Shown in pieces: positions 54,686 through 63,908 of a DNA stretch of 64,000 bases. This stretch comes from Bacillota bacterium (GTDB taxonomy: Bacteria > Bacillota > Clostridia > Acetivibrionales > DTU013). The notes under the pieces are model-generated. The model saw only the letters and a program-made list of their open reading frames with translations. It searched no databases and was not told where the DNA came from. Numbering within the stretch: position 1 is the stretch's first letter; the number at the start of each line of letters is the position of its first letter. The stretch lies in NCBI GenBank assembly GCA_023439545.1, contig JAEXNT010000019.1:58710-122709 (forward strand), given 5' to 3'. Made by a program: the position numbers and the translations under genes.

Positions 54686-54983
54686 GTATATTACCCCCTA
54701 TAACTTACACTTACATTCCTTTAAAAATTCTCATACAGCTTAATATAATAAGAGATATCGCACATTTCACGTAGGTATTGATTTTACTGGCATTCTCGAT
54801 TTTCACGCGAGGCGTTCTGCTTTTATATCTGGATTATTGCTTTATATTTTATCCTGTCCTTATTCAACCTTTACCACTGACTCTTTATATATCGAAAATA
54901 TTATGGAATTAATGACCATTTATCACAAGTCAAACCTATTTATAGCTAATTTTCCATATACATCGGTTTTTACAGGCTCTTCT
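54686..54983. other. Gene-free AT-rich spacer before mor
   Basis: No reading frame with a ribosome site is convincing and no hairpin stands out. A promoter for mor is likely somewhere in it, but I cannot place one with confidence. Confidence 0.4.
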
Positions 54984-55184
54984 TCACTCGAGCCATTCTT
55001 TTACGCGTTTTTCAACATACTGAGGACCGAAACCGCTCTGAAGATATTGTCGAAGCATCCTGATCGAAATCTCAAGCTGTTTTGCCATATCGGCTTCCGT
55101 CAGGCAACATCTCTTCATTTCAGCCTTTATCAATGTACAATTATCGGTTTGGTTTTTTATCGGCTGATAAAATAAAACATTCAT
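54984..55184 (-). CDS. Small HTH-like early protein
   Basis: The 66-residue protein contains a short helix-turn-helix-like segment (EADMAKQLEISIRMLRQYLQSGFGPQYVEKRVKEWLE). The start at 55184 follows GGAAGGG. It lies between MuB-like and Mor genes, the region that holds accessory genes in Mu. No family is recognised. Confidence 0.6.
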   Translation of the reverse strand: MNVLFYQPIKNQTDNCTLIKAEMKRCCLTEADMAKQLEISIRMLRQYLQSGFGPQYVEKRVKEWLE

Positions 55185-55216
55185 TTTTCCCTCCTTCCTG
55201 CCGGAATTCACGATGC

Positions 55217-55984
55217 TTACAACATCATCATCCTGCCCGCCTTCGTGATAATATCCGTGGTGATTTCATGACAATTTGTCTGTCCCTGCAGGAGACGAAC
55301 GATATTCTTCATTGTTCTGTTCAGAAGACGGAAACAACCGGTCTGTGTGTTTGTCGACCTCCGGATCATTTCCTCCAGGGCGTCCGGATGAAAATTCAAC
55401 CCGTCAAGGTACCCATCAAGGTACCTCTCGACCTCTTTTCTTGAAATGCCTTTCAGGCTGGTATAAAAGTCAACCCGGTTGGCAAACCGGGGAAGGTAGG
55501 ACTTGATCATTGCTTCCAGTTTTGGTTCCCCAGCGATGATCAGCCCGACGTCGCTTTGATCAAAGATGGAGCGCAGAATCTCCATTCTCTTCTGTGTATA
55601 TTTGTTAAGCAGCTTGTCCGCCTCATCTATTACCAGGAGATAGCCTTTATTGGTATTGAAGAATTTTTTGATCTGCCTGGAGCGCTTGGATATGGAACAG
55701 CAGGTGGCAGGAATCCCGATTGCATCGCCTACAGCTTCGAGCAGTTCGCGGCTGCACATGCTATCATCGCACTCGATATAGCACACATACTCGCTGTTGG
55801 CTGCATAATGCTTAAGTGTGTAGGTTTTGCCGAAACCTGATTTGCCCACGATAACGCCCAACGACATGAATTCCTGGCATGATTGGCAGACTCCGATGAT
55901 GTTGTTTGCGTCCTGGGTATGCAGCAGTGTAGTGATGGACAATCCTGTATTAGAAATATAGGATTGTGTATTGTCTTTCGTCAT
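55217..55984 (-). CDS. MuB-type transposition ATPase
   Basis: The 255-residue AAA+ protein has Walker A GKSGFGKT (about 48-55), Walker B LLVIDEAD (about 116-123) and sensor-like IIAGEPKL. The N-terminus (ISNTGLSITTLLHTQDAN) resembles IstB/MuB relatives. MuB captures target DNA and stimulates MuA. It immediately follows the transposase gene. Confidence 0.92.
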   Translation of the reverse strand: MTKDNTQSYISNTGLSITTLLHTQDANNIIGVCQSCQEFMSLGVIVGKSGFGKTYTLKHYAANSEYVCYIECDDSMCSRELLEAVGDAIGIPATCCSISKRSRQIKKFFNTNKGYLLVIDEADKLLNKYTQKRMEILRSIFDQSDVGLIIAGEPKLEAMIKSYLPRFANRVDFYTSLKGISRKEVERYLDGYLDGLNFHPDALEEMIRRSTNTQTGCFRLLNRTMKNIVRLLQGQTNCHEITTDIITKAGRMMML

Positions 55985-56002
55985 AATACTTACCCCCTTA
56001 TT

Positions 56003-58078
56003 TTAGTTGGCTTGTTTGGTTTTGTTGTAGAACTTCTTCGCCTGTTCGGAGAAAAATTCGTTTACATCATCCTCCTGACGTATGCGTTTTTTGTTTTTGA
56101 CCTCATCCCTGTACTGCTTGTCATTAGGGATTGAAACGACTTTCTGCCGTTCGTCCTTCAAGCCGGGAAGAAGTATTTTTCTGTCCTTTGCGTCATGTTT
56201 TGATGAAATGCGCTTTTCATACGGAGTGCGCAGGCGCTCAAGTGACTCCCGGGTCTGCTTGATCTGCCTGTTCTGCTGCATGATATGTTCTTTCAATTGA
56301 GTATTGCCATAACCTGCAATAGGATCGAGGCCCTCGTAACTGGTAACCTCGCAGATTTTTCCTCCGGTTTTGTCATAAACAAATATGTAATCCGGATTTC
56401 CCGGGTTATACCGGATATTGACCCACTGCCCGAAATATGGAGCAAGAAGCTCATGCTGAAAATGCCGCTTGTTCGCAATAATACCCATGGGAGTAACCTT
56501 CCTGACTTCACATTCCATCAGCATGGCTAATGTGTGTTCCAGCGGAGGCGCCGGCTTGTAATATCTCTCTGCATTCAGGAAGACATCCATTGGGACAGGC
56601 TTTTCTTCATTCTGCTTTTTTAAGCCATCGTGCTCCCGGACGTGATATACATTATTAATGAAGTATTCAAATCTATCAGCCACTTCCTCAAGCGTCGGAA
56701 GCTCTCCGCGCAGGAACATTCCCTTAATATCTTTTTTTACTTTTGCCGAGGTTTTGGAGCCTGTCAACGTACCCGTGTATGAATTAAACCATGCGGAAAA
56801 TTCGGTGCATATTGTCCTGAAGAAACGCTCGATCTGTGCTTTTGTCCATCCCTGATACGGGAGGCTGCGCATGTCCGACTCGATTCCTATGCTTTTAAAG
56901 AATCCTTCCGTATAACTGTCTATTGAAAACCTTTCCGTCCTCGGACGACCTGTCATCGTCTTTGATGTAAATTCCTTGCCATTATCCAGAAGCAGGTATC
57001 TCGGCACCCCTTCTATCCGGCTGCCGGTTTTGGGATGGATCATGTGCATTAGTGCGTGTTTTATTGTTTCTGAACAGGGAACCTCACAGATTGCCCATCC
57101 GGGAAGGCACCGGCTTCTTGTATCGATAAACCCGACCAAATATGGTCTAATGACGGCTTGATTCCCATTTTCACGTTCGACCGTACACCAAAAATCGAAG
57201 ATGTGGCCATCGCCCTGAACCAGCTCCATAACCTTCAAGGACGCCGTATTCCTGTATCGCTTCAGCATATTACCCCTGCGGAATTCGCGCAGCCCTTTGG
57301 CCGCCATATCCTTTTCGTTCTTGTATCTGGTATTCAGTTCATTGATATACCGGTTGACTGTCTGATAGGAAGGTACCGGATGCCATCCCATATCGAGGGC
57401 ATATTCCGAGAAAATAGCATAAGCCCGCCTTTGATTCCTCATGTTCTCGGAAAATTGCTTGTCGAACCAGATATTTTCAATAAAGGCCTTCATTTCATCA
57501 CTTAAAACTATTGAGTATTTCGCTTTGGGTTTGCGGCAAAGGGCAAGTATTTTGTAATAATCATAATTTCTACCGTCAGCGTTTTCCATTTCCTTTGCCC
57601 ACGCCGCTCCTTCAAGGTATTGATCAACCTTACGCCTAAAACTGCGTCCGCTCATTCCAAGTTTCTCCGCAAACCCTTCAGTGTACTCGGTTTTGTGATC
57701 GCCATCATATGTTAGATATTCCCTGATTCGGCCGGCAGTCTCAATAGCCTTGTAATACTGATTTTCATTCTTCTGCAGAAAGACATTCAGGCTGTATCCC
57801 ACATACCAGGCTTCTTCTCCGCTGACATCCGGCAATTTGGCCGGGTGCGCGTGTTTTGAGATGTCAAAGCTGCATTTATCCGCAAAGTAATTGCGCCTGC
57901 CATCTGCCGACATGGAAGATATGCTGATAAGCAATCGATTTTTACCGCCCTTTTCGTTAGCGATTGATTTTGTGACATATTTATCAGGGTTCCTTTTAAT
58001 ATCCCTGTAGACGGCAAAGTATTCGCGGCTTTCATACCGGGCGAACTCTTCAGTTGTAAGCCATATCTCCTGTGTCAT
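56003..58078 (-). CDS. MuA-type DDE transposase
   Basis: The 691-residue enzyme has an N-terminal DNA-binding region (about 1-250), a DDE core with Asp in VQGDGHIFDFW (about 290), Asp in LLDNGKEF and Glu in KAQIERFFR, and a C-terminal beta-barrel and tail (LERLRTPYEKRISSK). The order and length match Mu transposase A, which joins both phage ends to target DNA with a 5-bp staggered cut. It lies downstream of the early HTH gene in the early operon. Confidence 0.94.
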   Translation of the reverse strand: MTQEIWLTTEEFARYESREYFAVYRDIKRNPDKYVTKSIANEKGGKNRLLISISSMSADGRRNYFADKCSFDISKHAHPAKLPDVSGEEAWYVGYSLNVFLQKNENQYYKAIETAGRIREYLTYDGDHKTEYTEGFAEKLGMSGRSFRRKVDQYLEGAAWAKEMENADGRNYDYYKILALCRKPKAKYSIVLSDEMKAFIENIWFDKQFSENMRNQRRAYAIFSEYALDMGWHPVPSYQTVNRYINELNTRYKNEKDMAAKGLREFRRGNMLKRYRNTASLKVMELVQGDGHIFDFWCTVERENGNQAVIRPYLVGFIDTRSRCLPGWAICEVPCSETIKHALMHMIHPKTGSRIEGVPRYLLLDNGKEFTSKTMTGRPRTERFSIDSYTEGFFKSIGIESDMRSLPYQGWTKAQIERFFRTICTEFSAWFNSYTGTLTGSKTSAKVKKDIKGMFLRGELPTLEEVADRFEYFINNVYHVREHDGLKKQNEEKPVPMDVFLNAERYYKPAPPLEHTLAMLMECEVRKVTPMGIIANKRHFQHELLAPYFGQWVNIRYNPGNPDYIFVYDKTGGKICEVTSYEGLDPIAGYGNTQLKEHIMQQNRQIKQTRESLERLRTPYEKRISSKHDAKDRKILLPGLKDERQKVVSIPNDKQYRDEVKNKKRIRQEDDVNEFFSEQAKKFYNKTKQAN

Positions 58079-58159
58079 TTAACTCTCCTTGCCTCAGGCG
58101 GGACCCGACCGTATCGTTTGGCGATTTCGAAAGACGGGCTGCACCTTTCAAGCGTTCAA

Positions 58160-58399
58160 TTACATCGAGGAAGCTTTTGAATAACTGGTTTCCGTACTCC
58201 CGTGAAATATTTCATCGACGTCGCATCCGAGGACATACGCCACAGCCTTGGCCCTCAATGGGTGAACCATATGTAATTCCTCTTCCATACGTGTCAACGC
58301 CATTGGCCCCAATCCGGCTTTCATCGACAATGCATATCTTGTTAATCCCAGTCGTTCACGCCTTCTTTTTATCTCGTTGCCATTAGCATGCAAAAGCAT
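58160..58399 (-). CDS. Small XRE/Ner-like early regulator
   Basis: The 79-residue protein has an XRE-type HTH (EIKRRRERLGLTRYALSMKAGLGPMALTRMEEELHMV). It is the first gene of the early operon, in the place of Ner in Mu, where Ner represses both promoters. The start at 58399 follows GGAGG by 7 nt. An operator copy (58416-58428) lies just upstream of the ribosome site. Confidence 0.85.
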   Translation of the reverse strand: MLLHANGNEIKRRRERLGLTRYALSMKAGLGPMALTRMEEELHMVHPLRAKAVAYVLGCDVDEIFHGSTETSYSKASSM

Positions 58400-58415
58400 G
58401 TGGGATCCTCCTTGG

Positions 58416-58527
58416 TTGCACAAATGGTTAATTTTATTAAATTATAATATACCATTTGTGCAATTTCAAGTGTTTTTTATACCGCTGCCGAAAATCGTTT
58501 ACCATTTGTGCAATAAAATGATATAAT
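58416..58527. promoter_or_regulatory. Divergent early/repressor promoters with three operator copies
   Basis: The 13-mer ACCATTTGTGCAA occurs at 58451-58463 and 58501-58513, and inverted at 58416-58428. The early minus promoter is TTGAAA (58464-58469) plus TATAAT (58441-58446), 17-bp spacer, with copy 2 inside the spacer. The repressor plus promoter is about TTTACC (58498-58503) plus TATAAT (58522-58527), with copy 3 over its -35. This is a phage-type genetic switch. Confidence 0.85.
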
Positions 58528-58592
58528 CTAAAAAAGAACCGGTAATTATAAACCGACGGGGAAACGCTGATGCTATTGGTTAGGAGATTATA

Positions 58593-59771
58593 ATGTCAAT
58601 TGGTAAAAGGCTTAAAGAATTAAGAAAAGAAAAGGGATTGACGCAGAATCAGTTGGCGCTGGAGCTTAACATGTCCAAAATGGCTGTTTTCAGATATGAA
58701 AACGACCAACGCGAGCCTAACTTTGAAGCTATGACAAAGCTTGAAAAGTATTTTAAAGTAAGCTCACAATATCTGAAGGGAGAGTCGGCGTACAGAAATA
58801 TTTCTGAAGAAATGTTCAGTAATGACATGTCCGAAATCGAGGATAAGATCAAGGATAAACCAAAAAATATCCAACGCATGCTTCTGACCATTTGGAATAG
58901 TTTTAATGAATTAATTGAACAATCCATAAATTCCGATAAACAGGGTCGGACAGTAAATTCGACACATGTAAGGTTATCGGCTCTTGCTTCATTAATTGAT
59001 AAAATCAATACCATATACTTCAGTGATTATTTACCTATGAAGGATTTATGGGTCAATGGGTTACTGACCGAATTAGAGTTCTACAAGAAAAAGGAATTAA
59101 TATTCAATAAACATCTGGAAGCTGTCGAATATTTCCTTAACAATGTTTTTACATTGCAATGCAGCGAGCTATACAAGCTCTATACAAAGGACTTTGATAA
59201 AACGGATATCGATAGTATAAACAGCAAAGATGAAATAAGCCGTGAGCTTTATTCCCAGGAGTCTTATTTTTATCCCAGGTATTTTATAAATATGGAAAAT
59301 GGCCAGGCGTCGAAAAATGGTGATCTGAATTTTTCTAAAAATGAAAAGCCTTTAGTTAAAGATAAAGAAGTTTATTACCTGCCCGTTTTAGGACGGTCTG
59401 CGGCAGGATCGCCTATTGAGATAATCGAATATAATCATGGCAGGATAAATACCAATGGTAAGCATTCCAACGCTTTTGTGATTCAGGTCGTTGGCGATTC
59501 AATGGTAGAGGCAGGTATCAACGACGGGGATTATGTGGTCGTAAAGCCCCAGCCTGAAGTGGAGAACGGAGAAATAGCTCTTGTAGAAGTCGAAGGTTCA
59601 AGCACGATAAAATATTTTTATGCTAATGACAATATGATTGAATTACGACCGGCGAACAATAAAATGACTCCTTTTTTATATGATCAGAACACAGCTGTCA
59701 AGGTCAAAGGAAAAATTGTAGACGTAATAAAGAAGTCTGCAGCTGAAGAAGCAATGGCACCGGCGGATTAA
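58593..59771 (+). CDS. S24/LexA-like phage repressor
   Basis: The 392-residue protein has an N-terminal XRE HTH (KRLKELRKEKGLTQNQLALELNMSKMAVFRYEN), a long helical middle and a C-terminal S24 peptidase domain: GDSMVEAGINDGD (nucleophile Ser), KYFYANDN (general-base Lys in SSTIK), and an Ala-Gly pair in LGRSAAGSP as possible cleavage site. Repressors of this type self-cleave when RecA is activated. It reads away from the early genes, as c does in Mu. Confidence 0.92.
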   Translation: MSIGKRLKELRKEKGLTQNQLALELNMSKMAVFRYENDQREPNFEAMTKLEKYFKVSSQYLKGESAYRNISEEMFSNDMSEIEDKIKDKPKNIQRMLLTIWNSFNELIEQSINSDKQGRTVNSTHVRLSALASLIDKINTIYFSDYLPMKDLWVNGLLTELEFYKKKELIFNKHLEAVEYFLNNVFTLQCSELYKLYTKDFDKTDIDSINSKDEISRELYSQESYFYPRYFINMENGQASKNGDLNFSKNEKPLVKDKEVYYLPVLGRSAAGSPIEIIEYNHGRINTNGKHSNAFVIQVVGDSMVEAGINDGDYVVVKPQPEVENGEIALVEVEGSSTIKYFYANDNMIELRPANNKMTPFLYDQNTAVKVKGKIVDVIKKSAAEEAMAPAD

Positions 59772-60202
59772 GAATGTTCAATTGCTTCAAGACCGCTCTT
59801 GTAAAGCGCCTGCGACGTATTTTCACTCTTTTTTCACGTCTGACAAATGTTCAATCGTCATTTTAAATTCGCATAAGGTATAAAGCTTGAAATAAGTCAA
59901 TTTGCGCATCCTTTTTAAAATATAATAAAATGTTCAATTTGTTTTTGGAAAAATCGTTGTTATATCTTAATTTCTATAAAATAAAATCGATAGAATTAAG
60001 GCGATTAACGGCTTGATACTGCACTTTATTTGACGATGGCCCTGAAATTATCGATTAATATTTTATTATATTGCCTATACGCTTTTGAAATAGGTTTCTT
60101 TAGTCTCCGTTTGTTTTTACGAAAATACGCGTATTATATGATAATAGTATATTATCAGGCATTATCACCAATAAATTTATTGCACGTGAATTGACAAATA
60201 CA
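59772..60202 (-). other. Candidate element end (Mu left-end equivalent)
   Basis: The 430-bp AT-rich gene-free stretch carries three TGTTCAAT motifs (about 59775, 59848 and 59931) and TGACAAAT at 59840 and 60192, whose complements match TTGTCA at the other end. It ends in ...AAATACA (60202), the complement of TGTATT. These look like transposase sites of attL, but no target duplication was found. Confidence 0.5.
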
Positions 60203-60220
60203 ATGAGAAACTACATTCCG

Positions 60221-60913
60221 CTACTCAGCCGCTTCCTTCAACGCAGCCATGTTAGTTATCCTTACGGACGACCTGTGAAAATCGAGGATGCCATCCTCCC
60301 TCATCCTGCTCATTTCCCGGGACAGTGAAGGCCTCGTGATATTCAGGAAATCCGCCATTTCGTTTCTGTTCATGGGAAGCATGAAGGTCGTCTGACCGCT
60401 GTTTTTATAATGCTCGAGAAGAAAACTGGCGATCCTCCCGCGGACGCTCCTTATCGATAGAAATTCGAGTTTTTTGCTCAGGGTCAGCGCCTTCCTGGAC
60501 AAAATACCCAGCATGTTTATTATAAGCCTTCTGTGACCTGAGCAGGTCTTTTCGCATTGGCCGGTAAGCTTGTCGGTGGGCACGTACATAACGCTGCAGT
60601 CCGTATGGGCAACTACTGTGGCAGGCCATTTCCCCGCACCGGAAAAGGCGGCCATTTCTCCGAAAAGATCGCCGGGTTTCAACATAGTCATGATCATGCG
60701 TTCTCCGGCGTTGTTTTCCTTTATTACATCCGCCTGTCCGGATAAAATCACTCCGACGCCTTCGAAAGGATCTCCCGCCATATTCACTATATCGTTCCGT
60801 CCGACTCTGCGCACCTTGAAATCCAGGCAGCCAAGCAGCGCCGAGAGTTCCTGCGAAGTCATTCCCCTGAAAAGCATGCACTCCGATATCACCTTATGCA
60901 ATCTTTGGCCCAT
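60221..60913 (-). CDS. Crp/Fnr family regulator, HcpR-like
   Basis: The 230-residue protein has a cyclic-nucleotide-binding-like effector domain (about 10-130; AGDPFEGVGVILSGQADVIK, GDLFGEMAAFSGAGKWPATVVA) and a C-terminal Crp HTH (MNRNEMADFLNITRPSLSREMSRMREDGIL). It is divergent from hcp with a palindrome between them. HcpR of this family senses nitric oxide and activates hcp. The Cys set of Fnr iron-sulfur centres is not obvious. Confidence 0.88.
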   Translation of the reverse strand: MGQRLHKVISECMLFRGMTSQELSALLGCLDFKVRRVGRNDIVNMAGDPFEGVGVILSGQADVIKENNAGERMIMTMLKPGDLFGEMAAFSGAGKWPATVVAHTDCSVMYVPTDKLTGQCEKTCSGHRRLIINMLGILSRKALTLSKKLEFLSIRSVRGRIASFLLEHYKNSGQTTFMLPMNRNEMADFLNITRPSLSREMSRMREDGILDFHRSSVRITNMAALKEAAE

Positions 60914-60934
60914 TTCGATATCCCTCCGCCGTTT

Positions 60935-60971
60935 GTAACCATGGTTACCGATTTGATAAGCAAATTATACT
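60935..60971 (+). promoter_or_regulatory. Operator and promoter of hcp
   Basis: A perfect palindrome GTAACCATGGTTAC (60935-60948) sits about 17 bp before TATACT (60966-60971). The spacing fits activation from overlap of the -35 region by the divergent Crp/Fnr protein. Confidence 0.75.
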
Positions 60972-61075
60972 ACAATTGCTATGTCAACGCAAACAGACAG
61001 TCAGTAAAACGACCGGCCCAAAAACCGGAACGATAATAAATCCAGAACATAGCAAACGACAGGGAGGATCAGTAA

Positions 61076-62641
61076 ATGAGTGAAATGTTTTGTTTTCAGT
61101 GTGAGCAGACGGCAGGCTGCAAAGGCTGCACGAAGGTGGGAGTCTGCGGCAAAAGCGCCGATGTGTCAAATGGGCAGGATAAGCTTACAGGCGCTCTTAT
61201 AGGTCTGGCAAGAGCCGCGGAGAAAAACGGGAGACCCGGAAGAAACGCCGCGGTGTTAATGATGGAGGGTCTTTTTACCACGATAACAAACGTCAATTTC
61301 GATATCGAAAGCGTTAACGAAATTACTGCAAAAGTCGAGAGAGAGACAAAAAACCTGGGCGGAGCGGAGAACTTCGCCGCGGAGAGCCTTTGGACCGGCG
61401 ACGCCGACATCGTATCGCTCCGTTCCACACTGCTTCTCGGACTTCGCGGAATGGCTGCATATGCATGGCACGCGTACGTGCTCGGAAAAGAGGATCCTGA
61501 GGTAACGGCCTGGTTCTTCAAGGGTATGAAGGCTGTCGGAGAGGAGCACAGCGTGGATGGCTGGCTGAGCTTGCTGATGGAATTCGGTATGGCCAACCTG
61601 AAGTGCATGGCGCTGCTGGATGAGGCCAACACCGGTACCTTCGGCCACCCGACTCCTGTTAAAGTCACGACTGATGTGGAAAAAGGTCCGTTCATAGTGG
61701 TCAGCGGCCACGATCTGCACGATCTGAAACAGCTTCTCGAGCAAACACAGGGTAAGGGCATAAACATCTACACCCACGGTGAAATGCTGCCCGCTCACGG
61801 CTACCCGGAACTTAAGAAATACACGCACCTCAAGGGCAATTTCGGCACAGCATGGCAGAACCAGCAGAAGGAATTTGAAAATGTACCGGGAGCCTTCCTG
61901 TTCACGACAAACTGCCTGATGCCTCCGAAGCAGAATTATTCAGACAGGGTATTCACTACCGCGGTTGTAGAATATCCGGGCCTCGTGCATATTCCCGACG
62001 ACAATGGCAGGAAGGATTTCACTCCCGTCATCAAAAAGTCGCTGGAACTCGGCGGCTGGGCAGAGGACAAACACTTCACAGGCATAAACGGCGGCAGCGT
62101 CCTGACAACGGGTTTCGCGCGCAATACGGTTCTCGGCGCTGCGGATAAAGTCGTACAGGCTGTAAAGGACGGAGCTATAAAGCATTTCTTCCTGGTGGGA
62201 GGCTGCGACGGAGCAAAGCCCGGCAGGAATTACTATACCGAATTCGTTAAGCAGGCTCCGAAGGATACCGTGATTTTGACGCTCGCCTGCGGCAAATACC
62301 GCTTCAACGACCTTGATATAGGCGAAATAGGCGGGCTGCCGAGGATAATGGACATGGGGCAGTGCAATGACGCATACTCTGCAATACAGGTGGCCGTGGC
62401 TCTGGCGGGCGCATTCAGCTGCGAAGTCAACGACCTTCCGCTGACGCTCGTTCTGTCCTGGTACGAGCAGAAAGCAGTATGCATACTTCTCACGCTGCTC
62501 GCGCTGGGTATAAAGAACATCTATGTCGGTCCGTCGATACCGGCCTTCTTCTCATCGAACGTTCTTAATGTACTCGTGGAGAAGTTCGGGCTGAAGCCCA
62601 TTTCCACCCCGGAAGCGGACCTCAAGGCAATACTCGGCTGA
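61076..62641 (+). CDS. hcp: Hydroxylamine reductase (hybrid-cluster protein)
   Basis: The 521-residue enzyme begins MSEMFCFQCEQTAGCKGCTKVGVCG, the N-terminal Cys cluster of Hcp. It has the hybrid-cluster motifs GSVLTTGFARNT, GGCDGAKPGR, LACGKYRF and MGQCNDAYS. It is about 30 residues shorter than the E. coli type, as in obligate anaerobes. It protects against nitrosative stress. GGAGG precedes the ATG. Confidence 0.95.
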   Translation: MSEMFCFQCEQTAGCKGCTKVGVCGKSADVSNGQDKLTGALIGLARAAEKNGRPGRNAAVLMMEGLFTTITNVNFDIESVNEITAKVERETKNLGGAENFAAESLWTGDADIVSLRSTLLLGLRGMAAYAWHAYVLGKEDPEVTAWFFKGMKAVGEEHSVDGWLSLLMEFGMANLKCMALLDEANTGTFGHPTPVKVTTDVEKGPFIVVSGHDLHDLKQLLEQTQGKGINIYTHGEMLPAHGYPELKKYTHLKGNFGTAWQNQQKEFENVPGAFLFTTNCLMPPKQNYSDRVFTTAVVEYPGLVHIPDDNGRKDFTPVIKKSLELGGWAEDKHFTGINGGSVLTTGFARNTVLGAADKVVQAVKDGAIKHFFLVGGCDGAKPGRNYYTEFVKQAPKDTVILTLACGKYRFNDLDIGEIGGLPRIMDMGQCNDAYSAIQVAVALAGAFSCEVNDLPLTLVLSWYEQKAVCILLTLLALGIKNIYVGPSIPAFFSSNVLNVLVEKFGLKPISTPEADLKAILG

Positions 62642-62717
62642 TTAGTGAAACGCAGGGACGGTTCCTTTTGTTTCATTTCGGCGCAAGTGAGTCGGGGGGC
62701 AGTACTCCGACTCATCC

Positions 62718-62753
62718 GTCTCGACATCGGTCTCAACATCCGTCTCAGCAACT
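62718..62753 (+). repeat. 12-bp tandem repeat
   Basis: Three units of GTCTC(G/A)(A/G)CA(T/A)C in a row after hcp. No coding role is seen. Confidence 0.55.
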
Positions 62754-62766
62754 ATCTCAACGTTTC

Positions 62767-62806
62767 AAAGCAAGCCTGGAATATCAGTTTTCGGGCTTGC
62801 TTTTTT
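62767..62806 (+). terminator. Terminator of hcp
   Basis: AAAGCAAGCC with GGCTTGCTTT, followed by a T run. Confidence 0.9.
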
Positions 62807-62955
62807 ATATTGCTTTTTTATATTGAAAGATAAGCTAAACAACAGGATGGAAAATGGACTATAATATATTTGGTAATATTAACAGGATGGTTTCGGGCGG
62901 GCGCACATTTATACTGCTTATGGGAAACTGCCTTACGGGAGTGGGGGAAGCCGAT

Positions 62956-63810
62956 ATGGATATACAAAATATAGTTACAGTACTTGCAGAGGTCCCCGGT
63001 GTTTCAGCTATAGCGCTGGGTGGTTCGCAGAGCCGAAAAGAGGCGGATGAGAATTCCGACTACGATATCGGACTTTATTACAAAAATCAGGCTCTGGACC
63101 TGATAACACTTGAAGATAGTTTAAAAAAGCTGGATGACAGGCACAGGGATAACCTCCTGAACCCTCCCGGAGCATGGGGGCCCTGGATCAATGGCGGGGG
63201 TTGGCTTACCTTTGACGGTACCCCGGTGGATATTCTTCTACGGGAAACCGGACAGGTCGAAACTGTGCTTAAGGATTGCCTGTCGGGAAGGATCACGATC
63301 GATTATCAGTGCGGGCATCCCTTCGGCTTCCTAAATACGATATATGCCTCCGAGACCCATTACTGCATCCCTTTGTGGCAGGACGGCGCATCGTCGCTCG
63401 ACAGGCTTAAAGCCCTGCTGTATTCGGAAGGCGAATACCCGCCCGCAATGAGGGAAGCCGTTATAACAAAGTTTCTGTGGGAGGCATGGTTTTCACTCGA
63501 GTGCGGCCGTAAGGCAGCGCGAAAAGGCGATATCAACTACGCCTGCGGTTCGGTCTTCCGCACGGTGTGCTCGTGGGCAGAGGTGTTATTCGCGCTGAAT
63601 AATGTGTATCTGATGAACGAAAAGGGAGCGCTGCAGGGAGTTCGCGCTTTAAGCCGAAAGCCGGCAGATATGGAAGCCAGGGTTAAATCTTCCTATAAGC
63701 TTATTATGGACGAATGCGCGGATAAAGCCTGGCAGATACTGGAGGAACTGCATAATGAAATCGGCGGTTTGTCCGGCGATGTGAAAGCTGTTATTACGGA
63801 AATAAGGTGA
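62956..63810 (+). CDS. Nucleotidyltransferase-domain protein
   Basis: The 284-residue protein has a Pol-beta-like nucleotidyltransferase core GGSQSRKEADENSDYDIGLYY (about 23-43, with the Asp pair) and PVDILLRE as the third acidic site. A C-terminal helical domain follows. Relatives include adenylyl- and kanamycin-type transferases, but no substrate is clear. ATG 62956 behind GGGGGAAG is preferred; ATG 62854 behind AGGATGG would add 34 residues of unlikely sequence. Confidence 0.75.
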   Translation: MDIQNIVTVLAEVPGVSAIALGGSQSRKEADENSDYDIGLYYKNQALDLITLEDSLKKLDDRHRDNLLNPPGAWGPWINGGGWLTFDGTPVDILLRETGQVETVLKDCLSGRITIDYQCGHPFGFLNTIYASETHYCIPLWQDGASSLDRLKALLYSEGEYPPAMREAVITKFLWEAWFSLECGRKAARKGDINYACGSVFRTVCSWAEVLFALNNVYLMNEKGALQGVRALSRKPADMEARVKSSYKLIMDECADKAWQILEELHNEIGGLSGDVKAVITEIR

Positions 63811-63882
63811 ACGATGTCTATGACGATCCGGCGCCCGCAGTATTTTAAAAGGTCGTAGTTTGGCCCATGACACAATAATGAT

Positions 63883-63908
63883 CCACCGGCCTAGCCGGTG
63901 GTTTTTCT
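63883..63908 (+). terminator. Hairpin followed by T run
   Basis: A perfect 8-bp stem CCACCGGC with GCCGGTGG and loop CTA is followed by TTTTTC. Confidence 0.8.

Larger units (their letters stand above)
36903..60202 (-). mobile_element. Mu-like transposable element encoding a headless contractile tail
   Basis: The element holds a repressor, early HTH protein, MuA-type transposase, MuB-type ATPase, Mor activator, Mu gp25/26-like proteins, a NusG-like antiterminator and a full contractile-tail and lysis operon. No terminase, portal, protease, capsid or head-tail connector gene is visible. Proposed limits rest on TGTATT at both ends (36903-36908 and, inverted, 60197-60202) plus inward-facing TTGTCAA motifs. 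The flanking 5-mers (tcaga and atgag) do not match, so the limits are tentative to about 100 bp. All genes but the repressor read on the minus strand. Confidence 0.8.
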
